NCBI GenBank assembly: GCA_034433615.1
Contig: DAOUAJ010000065.1
Coordinates: forward strand, 1 to 5,733
Direction: 5' to 3'
DNA length: 5,733 bases
Origin: DAOUAJ01 sp034433615
Lineage (GTDB): Bacteria > Chloroflexota > Anaerolineae > DUEN01
A program made the translations under genes and the position numbers. Shown here piece by piece: positions 1-5,002 of this stretch (positions are counted from its first letter, which is position 1; the number at the start of each line of letters is the position of its first letter). The notes beneath the pieces are model-generated. The model saw only the letters and a program-made list of their open reading frames with translations, made no database searches and was not told where the DNA came from.

Positions 1-365
1 GCGATGGGCTCTCCCTGGTAGGTCTCCAGGGAGACCGTAACGTTCTCTGTCAGGTAATTGACGGCCTCACCCAAGATGTCAGCGTTGATCGCCGGCTGCT
101 CAAAAGTTTCCAGATCCATGAAATAGTAAAGGTCGCCGTCGTTGTAGAGGTATTGTACCGTATGGTGATCCAGGCGCACGTCCTGGATACGCTCGCCGGA
201 GGTAAACGTGCGTTCAATGGTAGAGCCACTGCGGAGATTGCGCAGTTTGGTGCGGATAATGGCGTTACCCCGCCCGGGCTTGTGATGTTGGTACTCCAGG
301 ACACGATATAGTTCGCCATCTATCTCGACGATGGTCCCTTTGCGCATCTCCGTTACACCGATCAT
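1..365 (-). CDS. efp: Translation elongation factor P, N-terminal part (runs off the window)
   Basis: EF-P binds the ribosome between the P and E sites and relieves stalling at consecutive prolines. Reading leftward from ATG at 365 gives 121 residues beginning MIGVTEMRKG, without a stop before the window edge; the family is about 185 residues, so domain I, most of domain II and none of domain III are present. Family signatures seen are IDGELYRVLEYQH (15-27), the loop KPGRGNA (29-35), IRTKLRNLRSG (37-47), IERTF (50-54) and the domain II signature QYLYNDGDLYYFMD (71-84). The residue at the loop tip, where E. coli carries modified Lys34, is Arg32. A GGAGGGG Shine-Dalgarno sequence lies about 10 nt upstream, and a near-consensus promoter places the transcript start about 28 nt before the ATG. 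The gene appears to be transcribed on its own from this side. Identification is secure; the modification state is not known. Confidence 0.96.
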   Translation of the reverse strand, partial: MIGVTEMRKGTIVEIDGELYRVLEYQHHKPGRGNAIIRTKLRNLRSGSTIERTFTSGERIQDVRLDHHTVQYLYNDGDLYYFMDLETFEQPAINADILGEAVNYLTENVTVSLETYQGEPI

Positions 366-399
366 ACTCTCATCCCCTCCCGGACAAACTTTCACGCCG

Positions 400-428
400 A
401 TTATACGGACGGAAGGCGATGGCGTCAA
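400..428 (-). promoter_or_regulatory. Sigma-70 promoter of efp
   Basis: On the minus strand a -35 box TTGACG (428-423) and a perfect -10 box TATAAT (405-400) are separated by exactly 17 nt. Transcription would begin near 393, giving a leader of roughly 28 nt before the efp ATG at 365. The match to consensus is 11 of 12 bases, so strong constitutive expression is expected, as suits a translation factor. Confidence 0.85.
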
Positions 429-500
429 ACTGATTGGATGTGTCTCACTATGACTGTGGTGGGGACCCTGGTCGGTACGCTGAATAACGGCCTGCTGCTT

Positions 501-528
501 CCGGGGTTGACGCCTTCGGCAACCCCGG
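501..528. repeat. Inverted repeat, 9-bp arms
   Basis: CCGGGGTTG (501-509) is perfectly complementary to CAACCCCGG (520-528) across a 10-nt loop that itself contains GCC-TTC-GGC. No T-run follows on either strand, so a classical terminator is unlikely. It could be a protein-binding site or a remnant of a palindromic repeat. Confidence 0.5.
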
Positions 529-595
529 GCTGGAAAGGCAACTGCTCCATCAGAGTGGGGAAAATCTGGAGGAGTGAGCCAGCTCTTACGGTTTA

Positions 596-683
596 GAGAC
601 TATCGAAAAATGCTCTAGCACCCGTCCCCGGGTGGGGGGAATCGGCCCGAGGACGGGCCTCAGAGCGAATTTTCGATACTCTC
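596..683 (-). terminator. Large compound hairpin directly after the cyclase gene, possible terminator
   Basis: The outer arms GAGACTATCGAAAA (596-609) and TTTTCGATACTCTC (670-683) pair at 13 of 14 positions. After a small internal loop GCTCT (612-616) pairs with AGAGC (662-666). Inside, CCCGTCC (621-627) can pair with GGACGGG (651-657), or alternatively GGCCCG (644-649) with CGGGCC (654-659). The structure begins one base after the TAA of the cyclase gene (687-685), so it would form at the end of that mRNA. There is no downstream U-run, so it may stabilise the 3' end or be a MITE/REP-type palindrome rather than an intrinsic terminator. Confidence 0.55.
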
Positions 684-684
684 T

Positions 685-1536
685 TTACGGCAGGATAGCG
701 AAGACCCGGGCCGGGAACCCAGAGCCGTCTTTCGGCTTGGGGAAGGCCACCACCACCAGCGCCCCTGCCTCTGGCACCTGGTCCAGGTTGGTCAAAAGCT
801 CGATCTGGTAGTGGTTCGTGTTGAGGATGTAAGCTTCCAGAGAGTAGTCACCTTTGCTGGTGGCGAGGCCCGGATCGGTATCGGTGGGCTCATGACCAGA
901 GGCGGTGATCTTGCGCTCTTCGTAGAGGTACTTGAGCACCTCCAGGCTCCAACCGGGATAATGCGCCACGCCGTCAGCATCCTTGTTCTGCATCGCCGCC
1001 ATATCCGGCCAGCGCTTGGACCAGTCGGTCCGCATCGCCACGAAAGCCCCTTCGGGGATGGGGCCGTACTTGGCCTCCCAGGCTTTCACATCCTCCATGG
1101 TGATGGTGTAGTCCGGGTTCTGGGCCACTTTTTCGTGAACGTCCAGCACCACCAGGGGCATGATCATCTCCTTCACGTCAATCTGGTCCACGGTGCGCAG
1201 CCCCTTGATGAAGTGAGCCGGTGGGTCCACGTGCGTGCCCCATTGGCCGACGTGAGAGAACCTCTGGGCGTAGAATCCGGCCCCCAGCGTGCCAACCCCC
1301 TCTTCATACCAAAAGAGAGTCTCCCGTTCCTCATCGGGAAAGCCGGGCCAGTGTGGGATCCCCGGCTCAAAGGAGTGGGTCAGGTCCACGAATTGTTTCG
1401 TTTTGAGAATCTCGTAGATCTCTGTGAGGGTCGGCTGCGCTGCTGTTGGAGCGGCCGGAACAGGCGGGTAACAGGCCGCCGCGATCAGAGCAACCAGCGC
1501 GATGATGGGTAACAACCGGGCGATTCTCGTCCTCAT
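685..1536 (-). CDS. Cyclase family lipoprotein (kynurenine formamidase-like metal hydrolase)
   Basis: A 283-residue member of the putative cyclase family (PF04199 type), whose characterised relatives include bacterial kynurenine formamidase and other metal-dependent amide or ester hydrolases. Residues 1-21 form a signal peptide (basic MRTRIAR, then a hydrophobic run) ending in ALIAAAC, with Cys22 as a likely lipidation site, so the enzyme should sit outside the membrane on a lipid anchor. The metal motif is HVGQWGTHVDPPAH (95-108), with His102, Asp104 and His108 as likely ligands. Later candidates are His215-Glu216 in GHEPTDTDPG and Glu246 in NHYQIELL. It is longer than the roughly 210-residue cytosolic formamidases because of the leader and inserts. 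AGGAGG lies 6 nt before the ATG, fixing the start. No tryptophan-degradation genes are adjacent, so the substrate cannot be named. I found no clear promoter upstream. Confidence 0.88.
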   Translation of the reverse strand: MRTRIARLLPIIALVALIAAACYPPVPAAPTAAQPTLTEIYEILKTKQFVDLTHSFEPGIPHWPGFPDEERETLFWYEEGVGTLGAGFYAQRFSHVGQWGTHVDPPAHFIKGLRTVDQIDVKEMIMPLVVLDVHEKVAQNPDYTITMEDVKAWEAKYGPIPEGAFVAMRTDWSKRWPDMAAMQNKDADGVAHYPGWSLEVLKYLYEERKITASGHEPTDTDPGLATSKGDYSLEAYILNTNHYQIELLTNLDQVPEAGALVVVAFPKPKDGSGFPARVFAILP

Positions 1537-1648
1537 GATTCACCTCCTAAGTGTGTCAGATGGGCATTTCCGACGTCAACTTGGGGGATGCTGGCTCTAA
1601 ACCCACTCCTTCTATGCATGGAGCAGCGATTATGTATTCCGTCGCAGA

Positions 1649-1682
1649 TGTCATTCCGAGCCGCTTTTTGGCGAGGAATCTC
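1649..1682. repeat. Dispersed-repeat-like segment
   Basis: The bases TGTCATTCCGAG followed shortly by GCGAGGAATCTC resemble a short interspersed palindrome found between genes in many bacteria, of the general form GTCATTCnGAGC...GCGAnGAATCT. ATTCC (1653-1657) and GGAAT (1675-1679) pair as the ends of a small hairpin. It lies in the gap between two minus-strand genes (1537-1709), which otherwise holds only the cyclase leader. Recognition is from memory of such repeats; copy number in this genome is unknown. Confidence 0.4.
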
Positions 1683-1709
1683 CCCCCAATGCCCCATCGT
1701 GGACCGAAG

Positions 1710-2732
1710 TTACTGTCGCCTCCACAGGGGCAGATAGGTCCGGTACCCACCGGTCCGTACCCGGCCTGAGTCTGGGTCCGCCATCAGCGATGACTCGTCC
1801 ACCGCCTCGAAGTCGGAGCCGTGAACCCGATGCAGCTCGCGGAGGACGTCGTTGTCCCAGCGCTCGTCGGGCACGCCAGAAATGAACCAGGCCGAGCCGT
1901 TGTCGGCCAGGACCATGCCGTATTTCTTGAGGGCGCGCAGGATGACCTGCACCTCCGGCGAGAAGCCGGAGACGTCAAAGCTGGCCCGCAGGCGGAAGCG
2001 CTGGCCCATGGGCGGGTATTGCACGCCGGTCAGGCTGGATGCGTAATGGCGGGCCGGCCAGATGTAGGCGCGGCGGGTGCGCGGGACCGTAAAACGCACC
2101 GCGTGCCGGATTTCGCCGGCAGCCACTTCATCGTAGCGCACCAGTCCGGCCAGGATGGGCAGGCCGGCTGCGTCGGCGGAGGTCCAGCCGGCCGGCCGCA
2201 ACGCGTGGGAGTTCAGGTTGAAGATGGCGCCGGAGCCGGCGTGCCAGCTCCCATCGGGCTGAGGGAAGGCGTAGAACATCTCGTACAGGATACAGTTGTC
2301 CCGGTCCAACACCAGGACGTGCCGGTCACCGTCACTGTCCGGGCCGCCCTCGATGGGCGGGTCGGCCGGGATGGGATAGGGGCCGGGATCACTCTCGTCA
2401 TCGTAGTCGAAGGTGACGGCGACCTTCGGCTGGGTGCCGGGCACGTCCACGTAGGGGATGCCGATGGGGCTGCCCTCCCAGGTGCCGGAGCCGAAATCGG
2501 CGTGAACGTAGCGGTCGGCCCCGATGGTGGCGACGTAGGCGGCCGAGTTGGCGTCCACGGGCAACGTGTCCACGGGCGTGTTCCACACATTGTCGGGCGG
2601 GAAGACGGCGCACCCCGCGATGGTGGGGGGCGCCTGGGGGGAACGCAGCGCGCCCCCCACCATGAAGGCGGCGGGGGCCAAGACGAACAAGGCCACGGTA
2701 AGGATTAACAGGGTGAACAATCTCATATCCAT
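1710..2732 (-). CDS. Secreted protein of unknown function
   Basis: A 340-residue protein with an N-terminal signal sequence (MDMRLFTLLILTVALFVL, then APAAFMVGGA) and a mature part I cannot assign to a named family. The mature start CAVFPPDNVWNTPVDTLP (41-58) and stretches such as PIGIPYVDVPG (89-99), DRHVLVLDRDNC (136-147), SWHAGSGAIF (162-171), GWTSADAAGLPI (182-193) and AYIWPARHYA (222-231) are dense in Trp, His, Asp and Pro, in the style of an extracellular enzyme or carbohydrate-active domain. Two cysteines, 41 and 147, could form a disulphide. ATG at 2732 is preferred because it gives a clean signal peptide; ATG at 2726 is equally compatible. The frame stays open to 2849 but the extension is polar and overlaps the upstream gene. 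No good Shine-Dalgarno sequence is present; instead the start overlaps a TGA (TGATG) of an out-of-frame remnant, suggesting translation coupled to the upstream gene. Confidence 0.85.
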   Translation of the reverse strand: MDMRLFTLLILTVALFVLAPAAFMVGGALRSPQAPPTIAGCAVFPPDNVWNTPVDTLPVDANSAAYVATIGADRYVHADFGSGTWEGSPIGIPYVDVPGTQPKVAVTFDYDDESDPGPYPIPADPPIEGGPDSDGDRHVLVLDRDNCILYEMFYAFPQPDGSWHAGSGAIFNLNSHALRPAGWTSADAAGLPILAGLVRYDEVAAGEIRHAVRFTVPRTRRAYIWPARHYASSLTGVQYPPMGQRFRLRASFDVSGFSPEVQVILRALKKYGMVLADNGSAWFISGVPDERWDNDVLRELHRVHGSDFEAVDESSLMADPDSGRVRTGGYRTYLPLWRRQ

Positions 2733-2797
2733 CAGGGGATCAGCCTTAATACCCGGGCCAAGAATTCCAGGGCGTTCTGGTTCAGGAACACAATTTC
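2732..2797 (-). pseudogene. Out-of-frame C-terminal remnant of the upstream coiled-coil gene
   Basis: In the frame two bases over from the 50-residue protein upstream, this stretch reads VFLNQNALEFLARVLRLIP and then TGA. It looks like the end of a membrane-tail helix rather than random sequence. Its TGA (2734-2732) overlaps the ATG of the next gene by one base, the usual layout of translationally coupled genes. The simplest reading is that an ancestral gene ended here and that an internal deletion or frameshift near 2795-2800 put its tail out of frame. This rests on the appearance of the peptide and the TGATG junction only. Confidence 0.4.
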
Positions 2798-2934
2798 TCC
2801 AGAGCGACGGCCTCGGCCCTCTTCTTGATGGTTTCGAGGGCCGCATCAATCACCTCGATGACCTTCTTTGCTTCTTCACGGCCGACCTTCTTTTCCAGAA
2901 GCTCAAATACTTCGATGGGGATCGCCGTTGCCAT
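2782..2934 (-). CDS. Short helical protein, probably a truncated coiled-coil (DUF1640-like) protein
   Basis: Fifty residues starting MATAIPIEVFELLEKKVGRE and ending AEAVALEKLCS. The sequence is almost entirely charged amphipathic helix (EEAKKVIEVIDAALETIKKR, 20-39). It resembles the N-terminal head of small bacterial coiled-coil proteins that usually continue with a longer coiled coil and a C-terminal membrane helix. GAGGG lies about 5 nt before the ATG, and a strong promoter starts transcription about 84 nt upstream, so it is likely expressed. It lacks the expected middle and tail; a plausible tail lies out of frame at 2797-2732. The next gene starts 49 nt after its stop on the same strand. 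It may be a functional microprotein or a decaying gene. No function can be assigned. Confidence 0.6.
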   Translation of the reverse strand: MATAIPIEVFELLEKKVGREEAKKVIEVIDAALETIKKRAEAVALEKLCS

Positions 2935-3024
2935 TGTACCCTCTGTTCAGCCGGCGCTGGCCACGTATTGGCCGTCGTTTATTTCCAGAGTTGTATCGCA
3001 CCTGGCAAAGCTCCGTTCACTCCA

Positions 3025-3053
3025 AGTATACATCTTACCCTCACATCTGTCAA
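3025..3053 (-). promoter_or_regulatory. Sigma-70 promoter of the leftward small-protein/secreted-protein pair
   Basis: On the minus strand a perfect -35 TTGACA (3053-3048) and a -10 TATACT (3030-3025) are separated by exactly 17 nt. Transcription would start near 3018, leaving an 84-nt leader before the small gene at 2934. The secreted protein gene at 2732 has no promoter that I can see and is probably on the same transcript. Confidence 0.82.
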
Positions 3054-3057
3054 CGGC

Positions 3058-3089
3058 CTGCTTCGTTGCCTCGTTGCCTCATTGCCTCG
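3058..3089. repeat. Four 8-bp tandem repeats between divergent promoters
   Basis: The heptamer TTGCCTC occurs three times at exactly 8-bp spacing (3066-3072, 3074-3080, 3082-3088), and a degenerate fourth unit CTGCTTC precedes them at 3058-3064. The array fills the gap between the -35 box of the leftward promoter (ends 3053) and that of the rightward promoter (starts 3101). It may bind a regulator that acts on both promoters, or may simply be a slippage product. Confidence 0.7.
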
Positions 3090-3100
3090 TACCTGGATGC

Positions 3101-3129
3101 TTGCAGTCGCCCCAGCCCGATGGTAGAAT
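3101..3129 (+). promoter_or_regulatory. Sigma-70 promoter of the LsrG-like gene
   Basis: TTGCAG (3101-3106) and TAGAAT (3124-3129) are separated by exactly 17 nt, and transcription would start near 3136. It points away from the promoter at 3025-3053; the two -35 boxes are 47 bp apart. It precedes the gene at 3177 by a roughly 40-nt leader. Confidence 0.75.
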
Positions 3130-3133
3130 GTAA

Positions 3134-3150
3134 GGGATAACCAGTTACCC
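3134..3150. promoter_or_regulatory. Imperfect palindrome at the transcription start, possible operator
   Basis: GGGATAACCAGTTACCC reads as GGG-TAAC / GTTA-CCC dyad symmetry with one extra base in the left arm. It overlaps the predicted start site of the rightward promoter, where a repressor would block transcription. The site is short and could be chance. Confidence 0.3.
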
Positions 3151-3176
3151 ATCTCACACATTCCAGGAGGGTTCCC

Positions 3177-3482
3177 ATGTACGTTGTCTGCGTCACTGTT
3201 TGGGTCAAGCCAGAGCACGTGGATCAGTTCATCGCCGCCACGCGGGATAACCACCTTAACACCCGCCAGGAGCCGGGGAACGTCCGTTTCGACGTGCTCC
3301 AGGCTGAGGAGGATCCCGCCCGCTTCTTCCTCTATGAAGTCTATCGGTCGAAGGATGATTTCACCCGCCACCAGCAGACGCCGCATTACCTGCGCTGGCG
3401 GGAGGCGGTGGCAGACTGGATGGCTCAGCCGCGGCAGGGCGTCCGCCATCACAGCCTGTTCCCGCCAGACGAAGCCTGGTAA
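3177..3482 (+). CDS. LsrG-like ABM-fold protein (phospho-AI-2 isomerase family)
   Basis: A 101-residue protein of the antibiotic biosynthesis monooxygenase (ABM) fold, closest in pattern to E. coli LsrG (96 residues), which isomerises the phosphorylated autoinducer-2 product P-DPD. Shared features are an N-terminal strand (MYVVCVTVWV), the RDNHLNTRQEPGNVRFDVLQ block (23-42, against RQNHLGSVQEEGNLRFDVLQ in LsrG), FLYEVYRSKDDF (51-62), and HQQTPHYLRW (65-74). His26, Glu32, Tyr53 and His70 are conserved-looking polar positions. AGGAGG lies 6 nt before the ATG. The other lsr genes (kinase, transporter, thiolase) are not in the window, so the real substrate may be another small hydroxy-carbonyl compound. 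It starts a plus-strand run with an iron-type dehydrogenase 164 nt downstream. The family call is firm; AI-2 turnover is not established. Confidence 0.85.
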   Translation: MYVVCVTVWVKPEHVDQFIAATRDNHLNTRQEPGNVRFDVLQAEEDPARFFLYEVYRSKDDFTRHQQTPHYLRWREAVADWMAQPRQGVRHHSLFPPDEAW

Positions 3483-3530
3483 GCACAGCCTGGGGTTATA
3501 TCAGCACTTTCACGACGACCAAGGGGAAGC

Positions 3531-3551
3531 CTGGAGGGGTTTCCTCTCCAG
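3531..3551 (+). terminator. Hairpin after the LsrG-like gene, weak terminator or attenuator
   Basis: CTGGAGGGG (3531-3539) pairs with CCTCTCCAG (3543-3551) around a TTT loop, with one G-U wobble. A short CTCTTTT tract follows only after about a dozen bases, so termination would be inefficient. It lies in the 164-nt gap before the dehydrogenase gene and could set the ratio of the two transcripts. No separate dehydrogenase promoter was evident. Confidence 0.4.
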
Positions 3552-3646
3552 AGAATCCTCTTTTCAGCCCTCTACCTGCCTTGCTCGGCCTCCGTTCCCC
3601 TGGAAGGGGCCAAGGATAGTAGGTAAGAGGTTACTAAGGAGGGGGC

Positions 3647-4828
3647 ATGGTGAAGTTTGAGTTCTACACAGCAGGTCGTATCATCTATGGGCGCGGGGAA
3701 TTTGCCCGCATCGGTGAGCTGGCTGCCGAGTTTGGCCGAAAGGTCATGATCGTGATAGGGGGAGAATACCTGCGTAAGGTAGGGCTGATTGATCAACTGG
3801 CTACCAACCTGGATGCTTTCAAGATTGGCCGTGCGTATTACACGATAGAAGAAGAGCCGGATGTCACTGCCGTTGATGAAGCACTACACGAGGCGCAACT
3901 GGGCGAATGTGACGTGGTGATCGGCCTGGGAGGCGGCAGCGCCATGGACACTGCCAAGGCGGTGGCTGGCCTCCTCACCAACGGCGGCTCCGCCCTCGAC
4001 TACATGGAGGTAGTCGGGCTGGGTAAGTCGCTCACGAAGCCGGCCGCACCGCTGATCGCCGTGCCCACCACGGCCGGCACCGGCGCCGAGGTCACGCGCA
4101 ATGCCGTCATTGGCTACAAGGAGAAGGCTTTCAAGGCCAGCATGCGCAGCCCATATCTGCTCCCGCGCGTGGCGCTGGTAGACCCGGCGCTGACCCACAC
4201 CATGCCACCAGGGGTCACCGCCAGCACCGGGCTGGACGCGCTCACTCAGTTGATCGAGCCGTATACATCCAACCGGGCACAGCCACTGACCGACGGCATG
4301 GCGCTCACCGGCATCCGGCTGGCGGCCCGCTCACTGCGCCGGGCGTACGAGAACGGGGACGATGCGGCTGCTCGCGACGACATGGCTCCGGCCGCGTTGA
4401 TGGGCGGCATCTGCCTGGCCAATGCGGGCCTGGGCGCGGTCCATGGCTTCGCCTCACCGATGGGCGCCAGCTTCCCGGTGCCACACGGTGTGGCCTGTGC
4501 CGCGTTGCTCCCCCACGTCATGGCGGCTAACGTCGCCGCGCTGCGCGCCCAGGACCCGTCCAGCCCGACCCTGACCCGTTACGCTGACATCGGCGAGGCG
4601 TTGCTGGGACGCCGGCTGTCTACCGACGACGCCACTATTGACGCCGGCATTGCCTTCGTGGAAGAGCTGGTGCGGGACCTGCGCATCCCCCGCCTGTCGC
4701 AGTTCGGCATGACGGAGGCGCACATCCCCGATCTGGTCGAGCGGGCGAAGCGAGCTAGCTCGATGCGCTATAACCCCATGACCCTCTCCGACGAGGCGCT
4801 GGCCGAGGTTCTGCGTCGCGCGCTGTGA
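3647..4828 (+). CDS. Iron-containing alcohol dehydrogenase family protein
   Basis: A full-length 393-residue NAD(P)-dependent dehydrogenase of the group III (Fe-ADH, PF00465) family, cytosolic. The nucleotide-binding half has VIGLGGGSAMDTAKAVA (91-107) and the PLIAVPTTAGTGAEVT block (135-150). The metal half has TGLDALTQLIEPYTS (194-208), VHGFASPMGASFPVPHG (265-281) and LLPHV (287-291). Against FucO the ligands would be Asp197, Gln201 (His in FucO), His266 and His280, and the catalytic-site His267 of FucO corresponds to Ser270. Such changes occur in branches of the family that include maleylacetate-reductase-like and other atypical members, so a plain alcohol substrate should not be assumed. 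AGGAGG lies 4 nt before the ATG. The gene probably shares a transcript with the LsrG-like gene and may reduce or oxidise a related carbonyl compound. A perfect hairpin follows its stop. Confidence 0.93.
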   Translation: MVKFEFYTAGRIIYGRGEFARIGELAAEFGRKVMIVIGGEYLRKVGLIDQLATNLDAFKIGRAYYTIEEEPDVTAVDEALHEAQLGECDVVIGLGGGSAMDTAKAVAGLLTNGGSALDYMEVVGLGKSLTKPAAPLIAVPTTAGTGAEVTRNAVIGYKEKAFKASMRSPYLLPRVALVDPALTHTMPPGVTASTGLDALTQLIEPYTSNRAQPLTDGMALTGIRLAARSLRRAYENGDDAAARDDMAPAALMGGICLANAGLGAVHGFASPMGASFPVPHGVACAALLPHVMAANVAALRAQDPSSPTLTRYADIGEALLGRRLSTDDATIDAGIAFVEELVRDLRIPRLSQFGMTEAHIPDLVERAKRASSMRYNPMTLSDEALAEVLRRAL

Positions 4829-4834
4829 GGCTCC

Positions 4835-4872
4835 GAAGACCCAAAGGGTTTCAGAAAACCCTTTGGGTCTTC
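4835..4872 (+). terminator. Perfect 17-bp hairpin after the dehydrogenase gene
   Basis: GAAGACCCAAAGGGTTT (4835-4851) is exactly complementary to AAACCCTTTGGGTCTTC (4856-4872), with a 4-nt CAGA loop, starting 7 nt after the TGA at 4826-4828. No U-run follows, so it is a bidirectional or mRNA-stabilising hairpin, or a copy of a REP-type repeat, rather than a textbook intrinsic terminator. It is the sister of the palindrome at 4942-4977. Confidence 0.7.
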
Positions 4873-4941
4873 AGGTAACTATGGAGGAGGAACCATTTTC
4901 ATCTGCTGGTGCGGATTAAGACGATGGAGGAGCAGGCACTA

Positions 4942-4977
4942 CAGACCCTAAGGGTTTCGGGAAACCCTTAGGGTCTG
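4942..4977. repeat. Second perfect 17-bp palindrome, sister of the one at 4835
   Basis: CAGACCCTAAGGGTTTC (4942-4958) is exactly complementary to GAAACCCTTAGGGTCTG (4961-4977) with a 2-nt GG loop. It has the same core as the hairpin at 4835-4872, with one base pair switched on both sides of the stem (AAAGGG/CCCTTT against TAAGGG/CCCTTA). It ends 25 nt before the next start codon, so as RNA it would lie in the leader of that gene. Confidence 0.75.
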
Positions 4978-5002
4978 GACCAGGTAGAGAAAGGAGCTCA
5001 AC

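Larger units (their letters stand above)
366..684. other. Non-coding stretch between efp and the cyclase gene
   Basis: About 320 bases without a convincing gene. The left end holds the efp leader and promoter. A short plus-strand reading frame (438-596, 52 residues) has no ribosome site and is probably not expressed. Two hairpins occur: one at 501-528 and a large one at 596-683. Nothing else in this stretch could be assigned. Confidence 0.7.

Noticed and set aside
362..373. Three-codon upstream frame ATG AGA GTA TGA overlapping the efp start
   Set aside because: It is adjacent to the ribosome site with almost no spacing and is too short to distinguish from chance.
811..1512. Long plus-strand open frame (233 codons) across the cyclase gene
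   Set aside because: It lies antisense to a gene with clear family motifs, a lipoprotein leader and a strong ribosome site; its own translation is His/Arg-rich without recognisable motifs.
1574..1579. TTGACG upstream of the cyclase gene on the minus strand as a -35 box
   Set aside because: No acceptable -10 box lies 16-18 nt downstream; the position falls in ACACAC next to the ribosome site.
1821..2708. Plus-strand open frame of 295 codons opposite the secreted protein
   Set aside because: The translation is low-complexity (Gly, Val, His, Arg), as expected opposite a GC-rich coding strand, and has no ribosome site; the minus strand encodes a protein with a signal peptide.
2733..2849. N-terminal extension of the secreted protein upstream to an ATG at 2849
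   Set aside because: It would bury the signal peptide behind 39 Pro/Arg-rich residues and overlap the small helical gene; the start at 2732 or 2726 is better.
2979..3452. Minus-strand open frame of 157 codons opposite the LsrG-like gene
   Set aside because: It covers the divergent promoter region and is antisense to a gene with a clear family match.
3597..3609. CCCCT-GGA-AGGGG hairpin upstream of the dehydrogenase
   Set aside because: Five-base arms in GC-rich sequence are expected by chance, and nothing around it supports a regulatory role.
4882..4920. Tiny frame starting ATGGAGGAGGAA between the two palindromes
   Set aside because: Only a dozen codons, without a ribosome site; the purine-rich ATGGAGGAG also recurs at 4924 and looks like compositional repetition.
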